Shown one piece after another: positions 1 to 13,229 of a stretch of 64,000 bases of DNA. The first letter of the stretch is position 1. The number at the start of each line of letters is the position of its first letter. The position numbers were made by a program, and so were the translations under genes. Under the pieces are notes generated by a model, which saw only the letters and a list, made by a program, of their open reading frames with translations, ran no database searches and was not told the origin of the DNA. The stretch is from Manis javanica (lineage: Eukaryota > Chordata > Mammalia > Pholidota > Manidae): the NCBI RefSeq assembly GCF_040802235.1, contig NC_133169.1, positions 47,747,034-47,811,033 on the forward strand, written 5' to 3'.

Positions 1-520
1 TCGGGGTGAGGGGCAATGGCCAATCTGACTGCTTCCTGCTTGTGAGGGATGGTGTGGTCATTGGGTCCCTCTGCTAGCTGACTGTCGGGATGGTGTAGAT
101 TGGGACCATAAGGGTTCCCATCAAGGGTCTCAAGAAGTTGCATGGTTCATCAATTGGTAAGGGCTTGAATCTTCATGACAGCAGGGCTTTAACCTTGAGG
201 GACTGTAGTCTGGAAGACATAAATTTAGTTAAGAGGTTTAGTAAGCATGGTTCACACATTGGGGCTAGTAGAAGAATTAGTGGGAGTCCAATGAAGGATA
301 GTTGCTAGGATCCCAGTTCTAAAAGTGAGACTGAATTCATGATTCTGAGAGCCTCTGAAGAATCTGAGAGACTTGATCAGCTGGTTTCTTCACTGATTGT
401 CAGAGACAGAGGTTGAAGTCCTTATCTGAGCAATAACTGGAGTTGGATTTTCCATTCTGGAAGGAATAAACTTGACCAGGAGATTAAGAATGCACGGCTA
501 AATATGAGACTAGGAGCAGG
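1..520 (-). mobile_element. Possible gammaretrovirus-like (ERV1) env tail fossil
   Basis: Read on the minus strand, about 410-520 gives a stretch beginning PCILNLLVKFI that resembles the end of the transmembrane segment and cytoplasmic tail of gammaretroviral Env (family pattern GPCILNRLVQFV). Sequence towards position 1 would then be the env 3' end and LTR side, but I cannot delimit an LTR. Old and broken; only a fragment is visible. The resemblance is short, so the assignment is tentative. Confidence 0.35.
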
Positions 521-2100
521 AAGACTTCAACTGAAGTGATGGAAGAAAATTGGAAACATTTGGAGAGTCACAGCCATATATTTTGTGGAAAGCAGATTTC
601 AGGATCCAGTCTATTTCACAATCACAAGTATTAAAATCTAGTATAGATAAGGCTGCACTATTGAAACATAATTCTTTTCTCCCAAAATCACCTTCATTTT
701 CATTAGAGGCAATCATAGTAAGACTAATTTGTTTAGCTTCAAATTAAAATTGAAAACAATTTTAGTTTAAAATTTAAGTTTAAAATAAGTTTAGCTTCAA
801 AACACTTGGCTTGATTGTTTACATAAATGCAGCAAGAAGAGCAGTTGATTGCACAGGCTCTTTTACGTGTGCTTTGTTGTAAGGAATTGCAGATTGAACG
901 TTTAAAGGCCTCTCGAAGAAAGGAAATCCAAGCCTTCAGTACCTGTAGAAATTGGGTGAATTACTCTCTCCTCAAAGTCCCCAAGATACTCTGAGGTTCA
1001 TACATTTGCCAGGTAGTGACCTTCTTACTCACCCTGTAAGGCAGCTGGGACCCCTGTAAGCAAGTTCCCAGGCCAGTTCTTCCGAGGGGCTTTGTTGGCC
1101 CCATAAAGTCAATGTTGGCTCCTTCAAGCTGCCTGGTCATGTCTGAGTATACATGTGCCTCTCTCAAATATGTCACTTCAGTCACAGCTTTGGTAATATA
1201 ACCAGTGTTTTCAATTGTGTCCTGTCACAAGGAGAGCAAATTCTTATTGAACTTACTCAAATAAGAATATTGCCCTAACATATAAAAATATTCACTGAGA
1301 GTTTCTGAATTCTGGAGGGATCAGGTACAGAGAGAAAAATACATGTTTCAATTTTGTTTATAAAGGTAGAATTTCCTAAACTGTTTTAAGTCACCGTAAG
1401 AGAAAGGTTTAAAACACTTACTTTAAAAGATCAACAACATATGAAACAAAAATGTATTAAAAAGTAAAATCATCCCCCTTAGTTTACTCAATCTTATGTA
1501 ATTAAATCTTGTTCTGCTTGAATCTAGTTGTTCTCAAATAGTTCTGAAGTGAAACAGTGTCTAAACATGACAAAATACTTTAAAATGTAGGTAGTTAAAT
1601 ACCAAATAGAGAAGGTTACATAGTTGTTGCAAAACTTAGCTCATAGCTTTTTAATATTATGATTTTGTTTTCTTAAGTACTCAAACACCTTATTTAGACA
1701 TTAAACATGAGAAATTGATACAATTAGAAAAACCTTCTGCAATATCTTAATATTAAGAATAGAACAATAGTTTGAGAAAACTTTGTCCTTTTAATGGAAA
1801 GCAAAATTCTAATCTCATGGTGTACTTTATATTAAGCTTCATTTACTTCAATCTCACATAGTATGACATTAATTTCTTCTTCCACAAAATTTCTACAACT
1901 TTATTTTTCCATTCAGAGTTCTCCCTCTTAAAATAACCAGCTGTATTTTAGGATGAAATTACCTTCTTTTCCCTCAATAAAAATGCATTTCCACTCCTCA
2001 TACCTTCTCTTATCAAAACACATCTTTTCTAGCATGCAGACGTTGCCCTTATTATTTCCAGTAGCCTTAATTAGAAATTAAAACCCTTAGAAACCTTAAT
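521..2100. other. AT-rich intergenic DNA, nothing recognised
   Basis: I see no gene, RNA or clear repeat. A minus-strand open frame of 74 codons at 961-1185 sits in slightly GC-richer DNA but matches no family I know; it may belong to the same old element as the env-like piece on its left. Confidence 0.5.
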
Positions 2101-2829
2101 TTTCAGTGAAAATAAGAAGCAATTGTGAACTGTTATACTAGCTTTCTTTAGCCCTGTCTTTATGCACAAGGAAAAGAGGTTTTTTTCCCACAGAGCATCT
2201 TTGGAACACTTAGGGTCCTGTTAGGGTCTACTGAGGGAACAGCAGTCTCTCTAATGGGAAACAGTATTAGACAAGTGAAGGCTGCTAGAAAACTTACAAG
2301 CCTCTTTAATAACTCTCTCTTGCTCACCTAAGGTCGGCTTTAGCTGACACTGGTGCAGAGGTAAAGTAGGAAGAGGAGTGGAGAGAGGGCTGCAGCAAGT
2401 TGGCAAGCTTGGCGTGGCCTCTTCAGCTTCTGACATAGAAGCAAGTCTGAACGTAAGGCACTTCTGCCCTTTTGTTTGCCCACTTCCAGAAAAGATTCAA
2501 TTCAGTAAAAGTGTTGGGATTAAGCCATTGTTCTTGGTCTCCTAGTTGGTGTTGCGGCCAAGATGTGTTGCAGAAGAATATTACCTTTTCCTTTTGAGAG
2601 TCTCAGGGTCGAATTGGGTTCATTGGGGGAGAATGCAGCCCAGTGACGTGGCCCACCTAGGAAGAAAGAAATGGGTTAGAAGTTAGTGTCCCAACACCTG
2701 AAACACAACTCTTCCCATCCCAGATGTCTCCAAGGGCGGGACAGGAGACTGTAGTCCCGAGGAATGGGCTAGAGAGCCCAGCATCCCACTGGGCAAAAGA
2801 CCAGAAAGAACATGGGTAGGCGAAGATGT
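2101..2829. other. Unassigned moderately GC-rich block
   Basis: Composition is richer in G and C than its surroundings, with no long open frame. It could be part of an old LTR element in the minus orientation, but I see no LTR ends or other defining feature. Confidence 0.3.
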
Positions 2830-3592
2830 GAAGAAGAGGAAACCCTTTTACACTGTTGGTGGGAATGAAACTTGATGCAGCCACTATGGAAAGCATAACG
2901 GAGGTTATACAAAAAATTTAAAAAAATATATGCCATAGACCTAGTAACTCCACTTTTAAGAATTTAACCAAAGAAAACAACATCTCTGATTTGTAAATTT
3001 ATACATAGCCCTATGTTTTTTGCCACATTATTTATAGTAGCCAAGATATGGAAGCAACCAAAGTCCTTACAGAGATGAATAGATAAAAAAGAGCTGGTAC
3101 ATATACACAAAAGAATATTATTCAGCCATAAAAGGCAAAGAAATCCTGCCATTTGTGACAACATGGGTGGACCTAGAGGGTATTATGCTAAGTGAGATAA
3201 GCCAGGTGGAGAAACACAAATACCATATGTTTTCACTTATGTGTGGGATTTAAAAACAATACAAAACAAAATGAACAAAACAGCAGTACACCCATTGTCC
3301 CTAACAAGTGACTGGTGGTTACCATGGGGGCAGGGTCCTGATAGGGGGTGGGGTGGGTGAGGGGTATACAGAAGCACAGACTCTCAGTCATAATATAAGT
3401 TGGTCATGGGGATGGAAGTGAAGCATGGAGAATATAGTCAGTGGTTCTGTAACATTTTCCTATGTTGACAAAGACTAGCGGCACTAGCAGGAGGGAGGAT
3501 TTAATAATGTGAACCCCTGTGTTGTGTGCTTCAAACTAATATTGTATTTCCTCTGTACAGCAATAAAAAAATACACTTAAGAAAAAGAAAGG
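2830..3592 (+). mobile_element. L1 fragment: end of ORF2 and 3' UTR
   Basis: The plus strand carries decayed code for the C-terminus of L1 ORF2 (the stretch around ACTGTTGGTGGGAATG and the later IQYYSAIKG-like region near 3120), followed by a typical old L1 3' UTR and an A-rich end near 3590. It is 5' truncated and carries many stops, so it is an old mammalian L1. Confidence 0.85.
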
Positions 3593-3599
3593 GCCCAGA

Positions 3600-3960
3600 A
3601 ATAAAACACTTTCTAAAAGGAGAAAGTGCCCCAAATACTGGGTATTTTTTCACTAAAAACCATGGTAGCCAAAAGATGGTAGAAAAATAATTTTACAGTA
3701 CTGAAAGTGATGTGAATGATCAGCCAAATTTCTATGTCTTTCAAAAATATGATTGAAAGTTAAATAAAAGCAAAGATACCATTGTATAAAAGACAAAGTA
3801 TGTTTACAGCAAGCTTACTGTAAAAGAAATATGAAATTAAATGCTTCGGACTGGAGGAAATGTTACATGTAGACTTCATCCCTAAGAAATTTGTGAATAG
3901 GATAAAAGTGGTGACTTTGTGGATAAATGTAAGTTATTTTTTTTTCCTTTTGGACAGTGA
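3600..3960 (+). repeat. Old L1M 3'-UTR-like repeat
   Basis: The order of short blocks (a tract near AGTACTGAAAG, then one near TTCTATGTCTTTC, then one near ACTGTAAAAGAAATATG) resembles the 3' part of an ancient L1M family. Strongly diverged. Its right end overlaps the start of duplicated copy A. Confidence 0.4.
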
Positions 3961-5699
3961 CCGCTGCATTTCTTCATAAGCTCTATATAACTGTTTAAAA
4001 ACTAAAATATTAACATTGCCATGTGGAGTTTATAATGCATATGAAAATATATATGACAACTTAAGTGATTCTATATGATTTCAAAATTATTATATTTTAC
4101 AAGAAGGTACAGATTAATAATCATAAAACTGCTATAAATTTAAATAGGTGTGTTGTAATTCCTGGGGCAGACATATGCAACAAAAATAGCTATAAAGCTA
4201 ACAAAACTAAACAGAAATTCTAATAACTATAAAATATCCTAAAAATTTCCTAGTAAAAGAAATGGAAAGGATAAAAGAAAAGCATTGGAAGCAAATGATC
4301 AGGCTGATGCCCTGAGGTGGAATATTTTGTAGGCCCAGAGGGTGACATTGAGGGCTGGCGGGTATTCCATACAGTTCTGTGGGGTATGTGAAGCAGGAAG
4401 TCTCTATGTGGCCAAAATAATCCCTTACCCTTATTTTTTCTATTGGTATATTCAAAAAAATTGGATGTTTAAAACTTGAATTTAGTGCCACTGGGCTTCG
4501 AGTGCAGGTGTAAACTGCTGTGCGGAAGTAAACAACACAGGGTCTAATAAACAGGGACAATCACCGGACAAGTTAATACCCTGAAGGTGCACCTCCTGTG
4601 TTCAGTAATGCATTTTCCACATGTTTTTTATTAGCAGAATTATGGGCAATTGCAAAATTTGGAAAATACTTCAATGTCAAAACCCAGGATATTAGTAAAA
4701 CTATGGTATATAATAGTGGGTTATTCTTTGACTATAAAATACAAGGAAGGCAATCTCTAGAGCTGATAAGTAGTGATTCCCACCATGCAATAAGTGAAAA
4801 ATCTAACACAAGAGAGTTTTCATAGTATGCTGTGCAATAAGTAAACATACACAACTCTTCTTTTTAAAAAACAAACACATTAAAGTTAATCCCTGAAAGG
4901 CTGAGAGTGTTTTTCCTCACAAGGTGCTGAGTGATTGGGTGAAAGGGATGGGAAGGGAGTGGCATTTTACTGAGCATAGATTTTGTTTTTATTGTTGATA
5001 CTGTTTTTAAACAGTTTTCTTTTCTTGGAGAAGACAACTATTTTTCTAAATATTAAAAAAGTGAAGTGACCAAATGTGAACAAAAATTGAAACTGAATGC
5101 AAACTCAATCAAATGAAATAACTGCTGTTCAAATGAAAATAAGCACGTTGGAAAGTACATGTAAAAGACCTCATTCCACAACTTTTAAGCAGTGTACATG
5201 CAATATATACACTTAGTTTAGAAGAGAAAAAGAACTACATAAATTCCAAAACTATTTAATGTAGGCTGGTCATCAAAGGGTACAATATGGAAAGCTTGGA
5301 TTATGTATGCATATTTTAGGACTGTGCACATCAGTGAATAATTTAATATTTTGTGGGGATTCAGTGCATCCAGTATGGAAAAAATGGAAGAAGTGAAGAA
5401 AAGGAAAACCCTGGTAGGTCTTTGAAATGAGAAACCACCAGTGAGAGTGTGTGATATAAGTTCCCCTAGTAACACACAGAATCAATGGGATCCCAGTGGC
5501 AGTAACTGACACTGAGGCCCAAGCCTCGGTTTCTAAATCCCAGCGTCCTTTCCTTTTCATTCTCTGTTGTTGGTCTCCCAAGGAATGCTGTCAGCCCTCT
5601 ACATCCAAGCACCGCCTCTCAGACCACAAGTGCCCCACAGATATATACAAACAGTAATGGCTCAAAACCTACCGACTAAAATAAAGATAGGTCGATATG

Positions 5700-6490
5700 G
5701 TGTATCTCCGAGTTTGATCCAGAGATAATATTCTGGTAAAAAACGCTAACCTAAATGTAATGAGGAAAAAATAGAATATCGCCCCTCAAAAAGCACATTT
5801 CCATTACAGTCCTGTTTTTCAAGTGTCAACATCAGGAAAGACAAAGACAGACTAAAGAGCTGTTTCAGGTGATAGATTAAATGATTAAATGAGCAATGCA
5901 ACTATACACAACACATGATACTGAAACTAATTTCAAAATGAACAAGAATTAAATACAATTATTGTATTTTTCTTTATTTTTTCTGATGACTGAACTGTGG
6001 CAAAGTATTGAAACATGGGGAATTGTTGCTAAGTTTACTTCAGAGTTTTCTACAACATCCTTGGAACTTTTCTGTAAGTTTAAAATTATTTAAAACACAA
6101 TTAGGGTGTATCTGTGTAAAACAAGATCATAGCAAATAAACTAATGCATATTTTTAATAATTTCCAAATGCATATTTAATGACATATTTAGTAAGAGTTA
6201 ATAATCTCATGACTTAATAAGATAAGTAGTATTTCAATTTGATGTCTTGACCTATTGATCCTGCATACTAAAATTCTATGTTCTAATTCAAAACAAAAAC
6301 ATACTTTTATTCTGAATATTGCTTTTGTTACAAAAAGAAAATATGGTCAATACTCATTAAAAAATAAGTCAGTATTTTAATAATGTTAATATATACACTG
6401 CTGTGTATTTGATTCTTAAACAATCTCACTTAATTCTCTACTGCATAATAGATATTATTAATTCTCCATGTCAGATTGATAAGCTTCATT
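5700..6490. other. Block present in copy A, absent from copy B
   Basis: Copy B passes directly from the counterpart of about 5700 to that of about 6490 (near 19640). The middle of the block resembles a common old mammalian interspersed repeat I cannot name with confidence. Either a deletion in copy B or an insertion in copy A fits. No gene seen. Confidence 0.55.
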
Positions 6491-6753
6491 GTTTAAAAGA
6501 TTTTCCTGGAACTATGTAGTAGATGAATGGCATATTGACAACTATGTTTTGAGCAGTCAAAATTATTTTCAAAGAAACAAGCTAAAAGTGATTAATGCTT
6601 TTAAGACTTATTAAAAGCCAAAGAAAAAAAAATAAATGCACAAACAAAATCTCATTTCTATATTCTATATCTTCAAATTTTATTCCAGTTCCTTTACTCT
6701 ACAATGAGGGCCTTAACCAGATGAAGAATAAAATGTCTTTTGATTTGTATGTT

Positions 6754-7916
6754 AGGCTAAGGTAGCTGAGGGGCATGGGAGAAGCACCACGAATAACTTT
6801 TCCTGACTGATGAAAACACCAAGATATAAACAGTATAGGAAGAACAAGAGGGACCCCTTCTTATGGTTAAGATTCCATTTTGAAAACCAGAGAGTTAAGA
6901 GGTAAGATTCCTAAGATATTCTTTGGTAATCAGACAGTAACCCACCCGATCTTAAGGCAGTGCATGCAATGTTAGCTGATGTGGTCCCAGTGCTTGAGGG
7001 AAGCCACTCCCTTGGAGGGGAACCAGATCAGTAAACACCCTGGGTTCAGTTTATCTTACAGAATTACCTAGAGAATTGACTGTGCATGAGGATGCACTGT
7101 CCCTCACTGGAGACGGACATCATCAGACCGCAGGTCAGGCCTACGTCCCACAGCGCCCCTCCACCCTTTGCCCCATTCTCGGAAGCCTTGAAAGCCGCAA
7201 TCCCCAGCCCTTTAGCGCACCTGCTCTCTGAGGTGGCCTGCACCCCTTTCTAAGTGCATGCTCTTAACAAAGCCTTCTCACTGCCCAGCTTGTTGTGTCT
7301 TGTCTCTGCCCTCTTCCAGTGGCAATTGTCTTTGTTGTCTCTGCTATTTCATATTATTTCCAAGTCTTCATTCTGTCTCCACTGTATGCCTGACATGCAG
7401 GGAGGGGCTCCTGAGAGCTCTGATTTGGGCCTGCAAGTTCCCATCGCCGGGGTGACCCAGGCAGAACTGCAGCTGTGCCATTGGCTTTTAGCCTCCTGCC
7501 TGAAAATCTCCTTTCTTTGGGAAGTTCTCAGAACATAATCTCCCTCCATCCTGTGCTTTGTGGCTCCCCCAAATCCTGGGGTGGTAGGGGCTAGTCCCCA
7601 TGCCGTGCAGATCCAAGTGGAAATGGGCCACCCGGGGGCCCTGGCTTCAAGAGCTGGCAAGGGAATCTACCCGTGGCCAAGCAGGAGGGCAACAAGCTGT
7701 CCTTCCTCCCCTCTGCTCCTCCTTGCTCTCCCCTACCTGCAGGGCAGCTGCGTTCGCTGCTGCTCTTGCCTTAATGAATCCCTTCCTTATCTGCCCACCT
7801 CTGAGCTGCTTGAGAATTCCTGCTCTGTCAGAGTCACCAGCACTCCCACCTCCAGGCTGAGGTTCCACCGAGTGCCCAGGGGGAGACCTCCCTAGATGCG
7901 GCTTCCTGGCAATGAG
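6754..7916 (+). mobile_element. LTR-like insertion unique to copy A
   Basis: Copy B runs without a gap from the counterpart of 6753 to that of 7917 (junction near 19917), so about 1.16 kb is extra here. It is much GC-richer than its flanks. The stretch near 7210-7290 resembles the R/U5 end of an ERV1-type LTR, with a weak poly(A)-signal-like site in a pyrimidine-rich context. I read it as an LTR fossil with some adjacent sequence, inserted after the duplication. The ends are not sharply defined and I found no convincing target-site duplication. Open frames inside it look incidental. Confidence 0.4.
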
Positions 7917-9841
7917 ATGACTAGGTCTACAGAAAGGATTTGCAAAGCATAATATCCATCTGCTTTGACAATTTGACTCACTAAATTATTTTCTCCAACT
8001 TCACCTTGACACACTCAGTCAGTAATTAGCAATGTTTGACGGGAATCTTCGCTTTTACCCAAGTGCCCAAGTGATTATTGACAATTATGAAGTGGTAACC
8101 ACTAGCATATAGTTTATGAGTGAGCAGAATTAAGGGAATATTTAAGCACTCTATTATTATTCTTCCCAAAGTCTGGACAATATCCTTCACAGTGTATTTC
8201 AGAAAGTTTTCTGGGGTGTGAAGAGTTCTGCTTCCAGAAAATACCAATAATTATTATTCTAAGGCCATAAGAGACAATTACATAATAAGGCTGTTCAGAG
8301 GACTCCTAAGACATTCTTCTTTGGGGAATTCTAAGCATCAGTCACATACTTTAAAAATAATTTGTTGTAGACACTTTGACTAAAGAATGTTTCAAATGAT
8401 GTCAAGTTTAAAATTAAAGAGACAAATGAATTTCCTGGTTGCTAAATATTCATCTTTCTCTCTGAAGAAACTATCACATCTTAGTAGACATCTTCCAGCC
8501 CTTCCACAGAAGAACAGAAATACAACTATATCCTATAATAACAGAGAGATTCCAAAACAAGATATAGGTCTGTTTTAATTTCAGGTGATTAATTTTAGGT
8601 GAAATTATATATTTCTTTTTTCAGAATTTCCACTTTTAATTTACATGTTAGAATCATCTATAAAGTAATCCTTTGTCCAGTGGTTGAAGCATTGGTATTA
8701 TTTTAAGGTATGAATTTCAATGTTTTATTGTTGAAATGTTAAAATACTCTTACAAAATAATAATATCTAAATCTTGTGGAAATTTATGAATGCACCAAAA
8801 GCAGTGAAACGCAGTAGCCGATTTCTCCACTCTTCTTTCTCTTTTGACCCCTCTCTGGGTATTTCTGTAGAAAATTAGAATAGGGTGATACATGTTCTTC
8901 AAAGTTATTTTATTTCTGCACCACGCATTCTTCCCCATTCACCACACAGGGATTCTCCATATGTGATTCCAGTTGCGTTTTCTCTTTTGTTTCAGCTGTG
9001 CTTCCCAGAGTGTCTCCTTCAATGGCCTTTGTCCTGCATTCTTCTCTTCACTTGGGTTTCAGATTCTTGGTCCCCCAGCAGGGAGCCACTGCCCACCTCC
9101 AGTCTCCACTACCACCTAGGTAATCTGTCAGATAATGCATTTGTGTTATTTTAATGACACAAAAACTATTTGCAATATTTCTTTATAGGTATGTTTATTA
9201 ATTTTCTCCTCCCATTCACAGCAAGCTCCCCAAAATCAACCTTTTAAAAAATTTGTCTCTGCCAGTTAAATGCCCAATACAAACATTTAACAAATAATTA
9301 ATTTTTGATATTCCTTTGTGTGTATAAGGTAAGAATAAATTATTAGGCTATGTTTGATTATTAAATGCTTTGTAAATGAGAGATCATGATTATTATGAAA
9401 AATAGAGAATTTAAAATTTACTCCTTTTAGACAATTAGGGATGATAACATAAAAATCCTACAGTTAAAGGCCTTTAGATTGCTTTCTGAAAGCAAAAGAA
9501 TTTCTCATTAATAACAGCACAATATTATTGCAGCACTAATTGGGTTGGGAAAAATTAATTAAATTATAATAAATTATAATTTATTGTATTTATTTGGTAG
9601 GAAGTTATGGCAGAGGCTACAGGGTGAGGTGTAACTCATATAGGGACTTATGGACTTCATGTATCATTCATGGAATCCTTTTATCTTAAAAAATGAACTT
9701 TTCAGTACTCTTCAGAGGCATTTAAGGTGGATCTATGCCTCTTCTTCAATGAAATGATTCTGCATATCAGTATGGTTCCTGTAAATTAATGTTTCTTTGC
9801 ATATCTCCTTCTCTTGACAGGCAGTGAAGAGAATCCAGCAT
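7917..9841 (+). other. Upstream flank of OR pseudogene (duplicated)
   Basis: Non-coding and matched to about 19918-22190 in copy B. A splice-acceptor-like pyrimidine tract ending in AG lies at about 9799-9820, just before the former start codon, as in the intact paralogue. No other gene seen. Confidence 0.7.
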
Positions 9842-10785
9842 ATGGTCAATGCCACAATGGCCATAGGGTTTCTTCCTCAGGGGTTTTCTGAAGTCTGGGA
9901 GCTCCAGATTGTACACGGTGTGCTCTTCCTAGTGGTTTACCTGGCTGTCCTAATGAGTAACCTTCTGATCATTACTCTCATCACCCTAGACCTGCAGCTA
10001 CAAACACCCATGAACTTCTTCCTGAAGAATTTGTCCTTACTGGATGTCTTCCTCGTGTCTGTCCCAATCCCAAAATTCATTGTCAATAGCCTAACTCACA
10101 ACAATTCAATTTCCATTTTAGGATGTGCTTTCCAGCTACTTTTAATGACTTCCTTTACAGCAGGTGAGATATTTGTGCTCACTGCCATGTCTTATGACCG
10201 CTAAGTGGCGATTTTCTGTCCCCTGCACTATGACGTCTTCATGAGTGGTGGCACCTGTGCCATGATGGCTGCTGTTTCCTGGGTTACTGGGGGGGTTATT
10301 TGGAGCTGTGTACACAGTTGGCACATTTTCCATGCCCTTCTGTGGCTCCAATGTGATTCCATAGTTTTTCTGTGATCTCTCCTCATTACTAAGGATGTCC
10401 TGTTCTGAAACACCAATGATAGTTTATGTGAGTATTGGACTAGGTACCTGTTTAAGCATGTCTTGTTTTATCTGTATCATGATCTCTTACATTTATATTT
10501 TCTCCAATGTGCTGAAGATTCCTACCACGAAGTCAGTCTAGAGCTTTCTCCACATGCCTTCCCCATCTCATTGTTTTCACCATTTTTATTATAACTGCCT
10601 GTTTTGTTTATCTCAAACCACCTTCAAACTCACCTTCAGTTACTGAGAGGCTGCTTTCTGTGATCTACACTGTGGTACCTCCAACAGTGAACCCTGTAAT
10701 CTACAGCCTCAGGAACAAGGACATGAAGCAGGCTCTGCTGGGATTGCTGCATAGGACACATGGCCAAGACTCTCACTTCATGTGA
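9842..10785 (+). pseudogene. Olfactory receptor pseudogene, OR14-like
   Basis: Near-copy of the intact receptor at 22194-23138 and class II by its motifs: LQTPMNFFLKNLSLLDVF in TM2, a MSYDR motif at the end of TM3 and PTVNPVIYSLRN in TM7. The former start is ATG at 9842 and the old stop is TGA at 10783-10785. It is disabled: the codon after the DR of DRY is TAA (10202-10204); one extra base near 10283-10290 shifts the frame; a CAG has become TAG (10372-10374); two bases are missing near 10532; more small changes follow around 10575-10595. A truncated product would end in TM3, so it is not functional. Coding identity to the paralogue is about 94% by eye, higher than in the flanks, and the last 190 bp are almost identical. 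Confidence 0.95.
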
Positions 10786-13225
10786 TACATCCAAACATCC
10801 CCAGGGACAGAGCGCTTTCAGATCGCTGGACATTTATTCTTCTTTGGCCTCATCCTTAACTTTGGAAAGACCTGAGGAAAGAAAGGACTGTATTCATACA
10901 CACTTAAGGAAATGAACACTGAAGAGCCTGATTGTTTCAAAGTTTAGATAATTGCACCACATCAGACAGTGCAGCTCCCACTTGCTGATCTTCTTTGACC
11001 AGCAACCACTCTCTCTGCGACATAACAACAAAGGTATTGTTTTATTTTTCATGAAGAGTTTTTATGCTTGGTCACCTAATAACTTACTTTCTCTATTTGA
11101 TTCACTCAAAACAAAAAAATGAAACTCTTGAATGAGTGCAGTACCATGAAATATATTTGAGCTGCCAAGATGAAATTTACATGTGACTTGACTGAAGGTG
11201 CATCTAGTGCTGAGGTGAAACAAACAGCAGGCGAAAATAATGCAGTAGGCTCAGGGCCATTGTGGACGTGCACGCAGACCCTTCCAGAGTCCTTGGGAGG
11301 GACACCTAAAGCAGACACAAATCCTAGAGGAAACTGCATCTGAACCGTGTCTCAAGTTAATATTAATATTTCTAATCTGAGTCTAAAAAGAAGCCATTAA
11401 GTACCTTAAAATTATAGCACATGTTGTTCAATGGAAGATTTTCATGGCATTGAATGTCATTACCTATAGAGTGTGTGTCTCATCAAAATTATGTTTTTGG
11501 CCTTATATTGATTTATTCTGTTCTTAATTACTTAACAAAAGCATACAAAGTTTTCTTCTAATGTCTAAATCATGTTATGTTGGTTTTAAGGATAACACCA
11601 AATTCTTTATGGTCTCTTGGTTTAGATACATGGTTAGTTACTGTTTCTCATTCACATGCAATCTCATTTAACATGTCCCCAAGTATCTTCTGACAACTCT
11701 TGATTCTTATTATACTAATTATATATACTAATAACAGATTGGAAAAAATACCTGAATATGATAAAATAAAACTTTTGTGTTTCTTATACATAAAGATATA
11801 TTTAAGATTTCCCATAGGGTCTATGGAAAAATTCCCCAAATTATATGTTCATTTCCCTTAAAGAAGTAGTTATTGTAAACACGATTAGATATGTTCACGT
11901 GTCAAGGTAGTTGGGAAGAGTTCTGACAACAGAAAAGACTGTTATTCTGCATCAGTTAAACCTGTCTTGGTAAAATAGTATTAGTTTAAATATTTCAGAA
12001 CTTGTGTGTTTTGTGGAGATCCCTGGAAATGTTTAGTTCCCTTACTCTCTATATTTTCTTTTTATTACCAGAGAAAACAGTGATTAAAAACCTATTTTTT
12101 CCTTAGAAGAGTGGCAGTGTGTTTTATGGAAAAAATTATAGAATAATAATTTTAATAATCAAAATTATAATTCCTTCAAGTGGTGATCAATAATGGACAT
12201 GAAATCCATCAGGATAAGAGTTGCAAGAGGTTAATATACTCTCATAATGGTAACTGGTGAATATTTCAAACTGAAAGAATTGAGAAATGGCAGGTGCAGA
12301 AAGGACTTTCTGACCTTCCTGTGGAGTGGATCATGAAACGCTAATGTGAGCGGTGCCGTCTGTGTACCCAGCGGCAAGGAGCTTCCTCGGCTCCCCGACC
12401 AGGAGCACAGCGGCGTCTGAGCAGGCCAGCCCTGGTAGGGCTCCCACGGCTCACCACACTCAGCCCCGACTCTTCGTCCCTCCGCAGCTTTCCACAGCGT
12501 TTCGCCCTTCATCAACTAGAGCATCAAATTTCTCAGTATGAACCATTTCTACAGGTCTTTACTTCATTTAGAGAGGCTCCTATATACATAAAACATACAT
12601 TGATTAATCTTATATGATTTATCTTATTCAGGGGTCCTACTCAAGAACTAAAAAGAAAGAGGGAAGGTAAATATTTCTTCTACAGTTTCTGACGCCCTAA
12701 CAGGGATGGCTAGGAAAACCCATTCCTTCCAAAGCCTGAGGAAGACGTCCTGGGAAAACTGGCAGAAGCTGTCAAAGGGCAATAATTATTATCGGAGTCA
12801 GATCTCCTGGGTCTCTGTGCTGACTGGGTGAGAGAGAAAGAAAAATAAATTTGTCCCATTTTCCTTCTTTTCCCCATTCAGATGAGCAGGACAAAATCAC
12901 TTGTAAGAGCTTTCTCTGCACTGTGACTCTGCTCACACTGGAACTGGTCATAGATCTTCTCTGTCCCTGGGACAGTCATTACTTTCCTGTTGCTCCTAAG
13001 AACTTGCCTTGCTTTCCTCCTACCAGGATCCAGGGCGTTGCTTCTGTGTGTGCAGGAGGCCGGCTGTCAGACTGGGGGCCCGTCACACGGCTGGAGAGAG
13101 ATGTGAGTCGCGCCCCATCTGCAGCTGACATCCTGCCGGCCTTTGCCGGATCTCAGGGGAGGCAGTGAGTTGTCTCAGCCTTGCAGCTCGCTTTGGGAGG
13201 CATTCTGGACTTTGAGAGGGCTTCA
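10786..13225 (+). other. Downstream flank of OR pseudogene (duplicated)
   Basis: Matches about 23139-25670 in copy B. GC-rich patches at 12330-12500 and 12990-13180 are present in both copies. No open frame is shared convincingly between copies, so I call no gene. Confidence 0.7.
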
Positions 13226-13229
13226 TTGT

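Noticed and set aside
7254-7895. Cluster of open frames of 65-111 codons on both strands
   Set aside because: They fall in the GC-rich LTR-like insertion, overlap each other in different frames and show no family motif.
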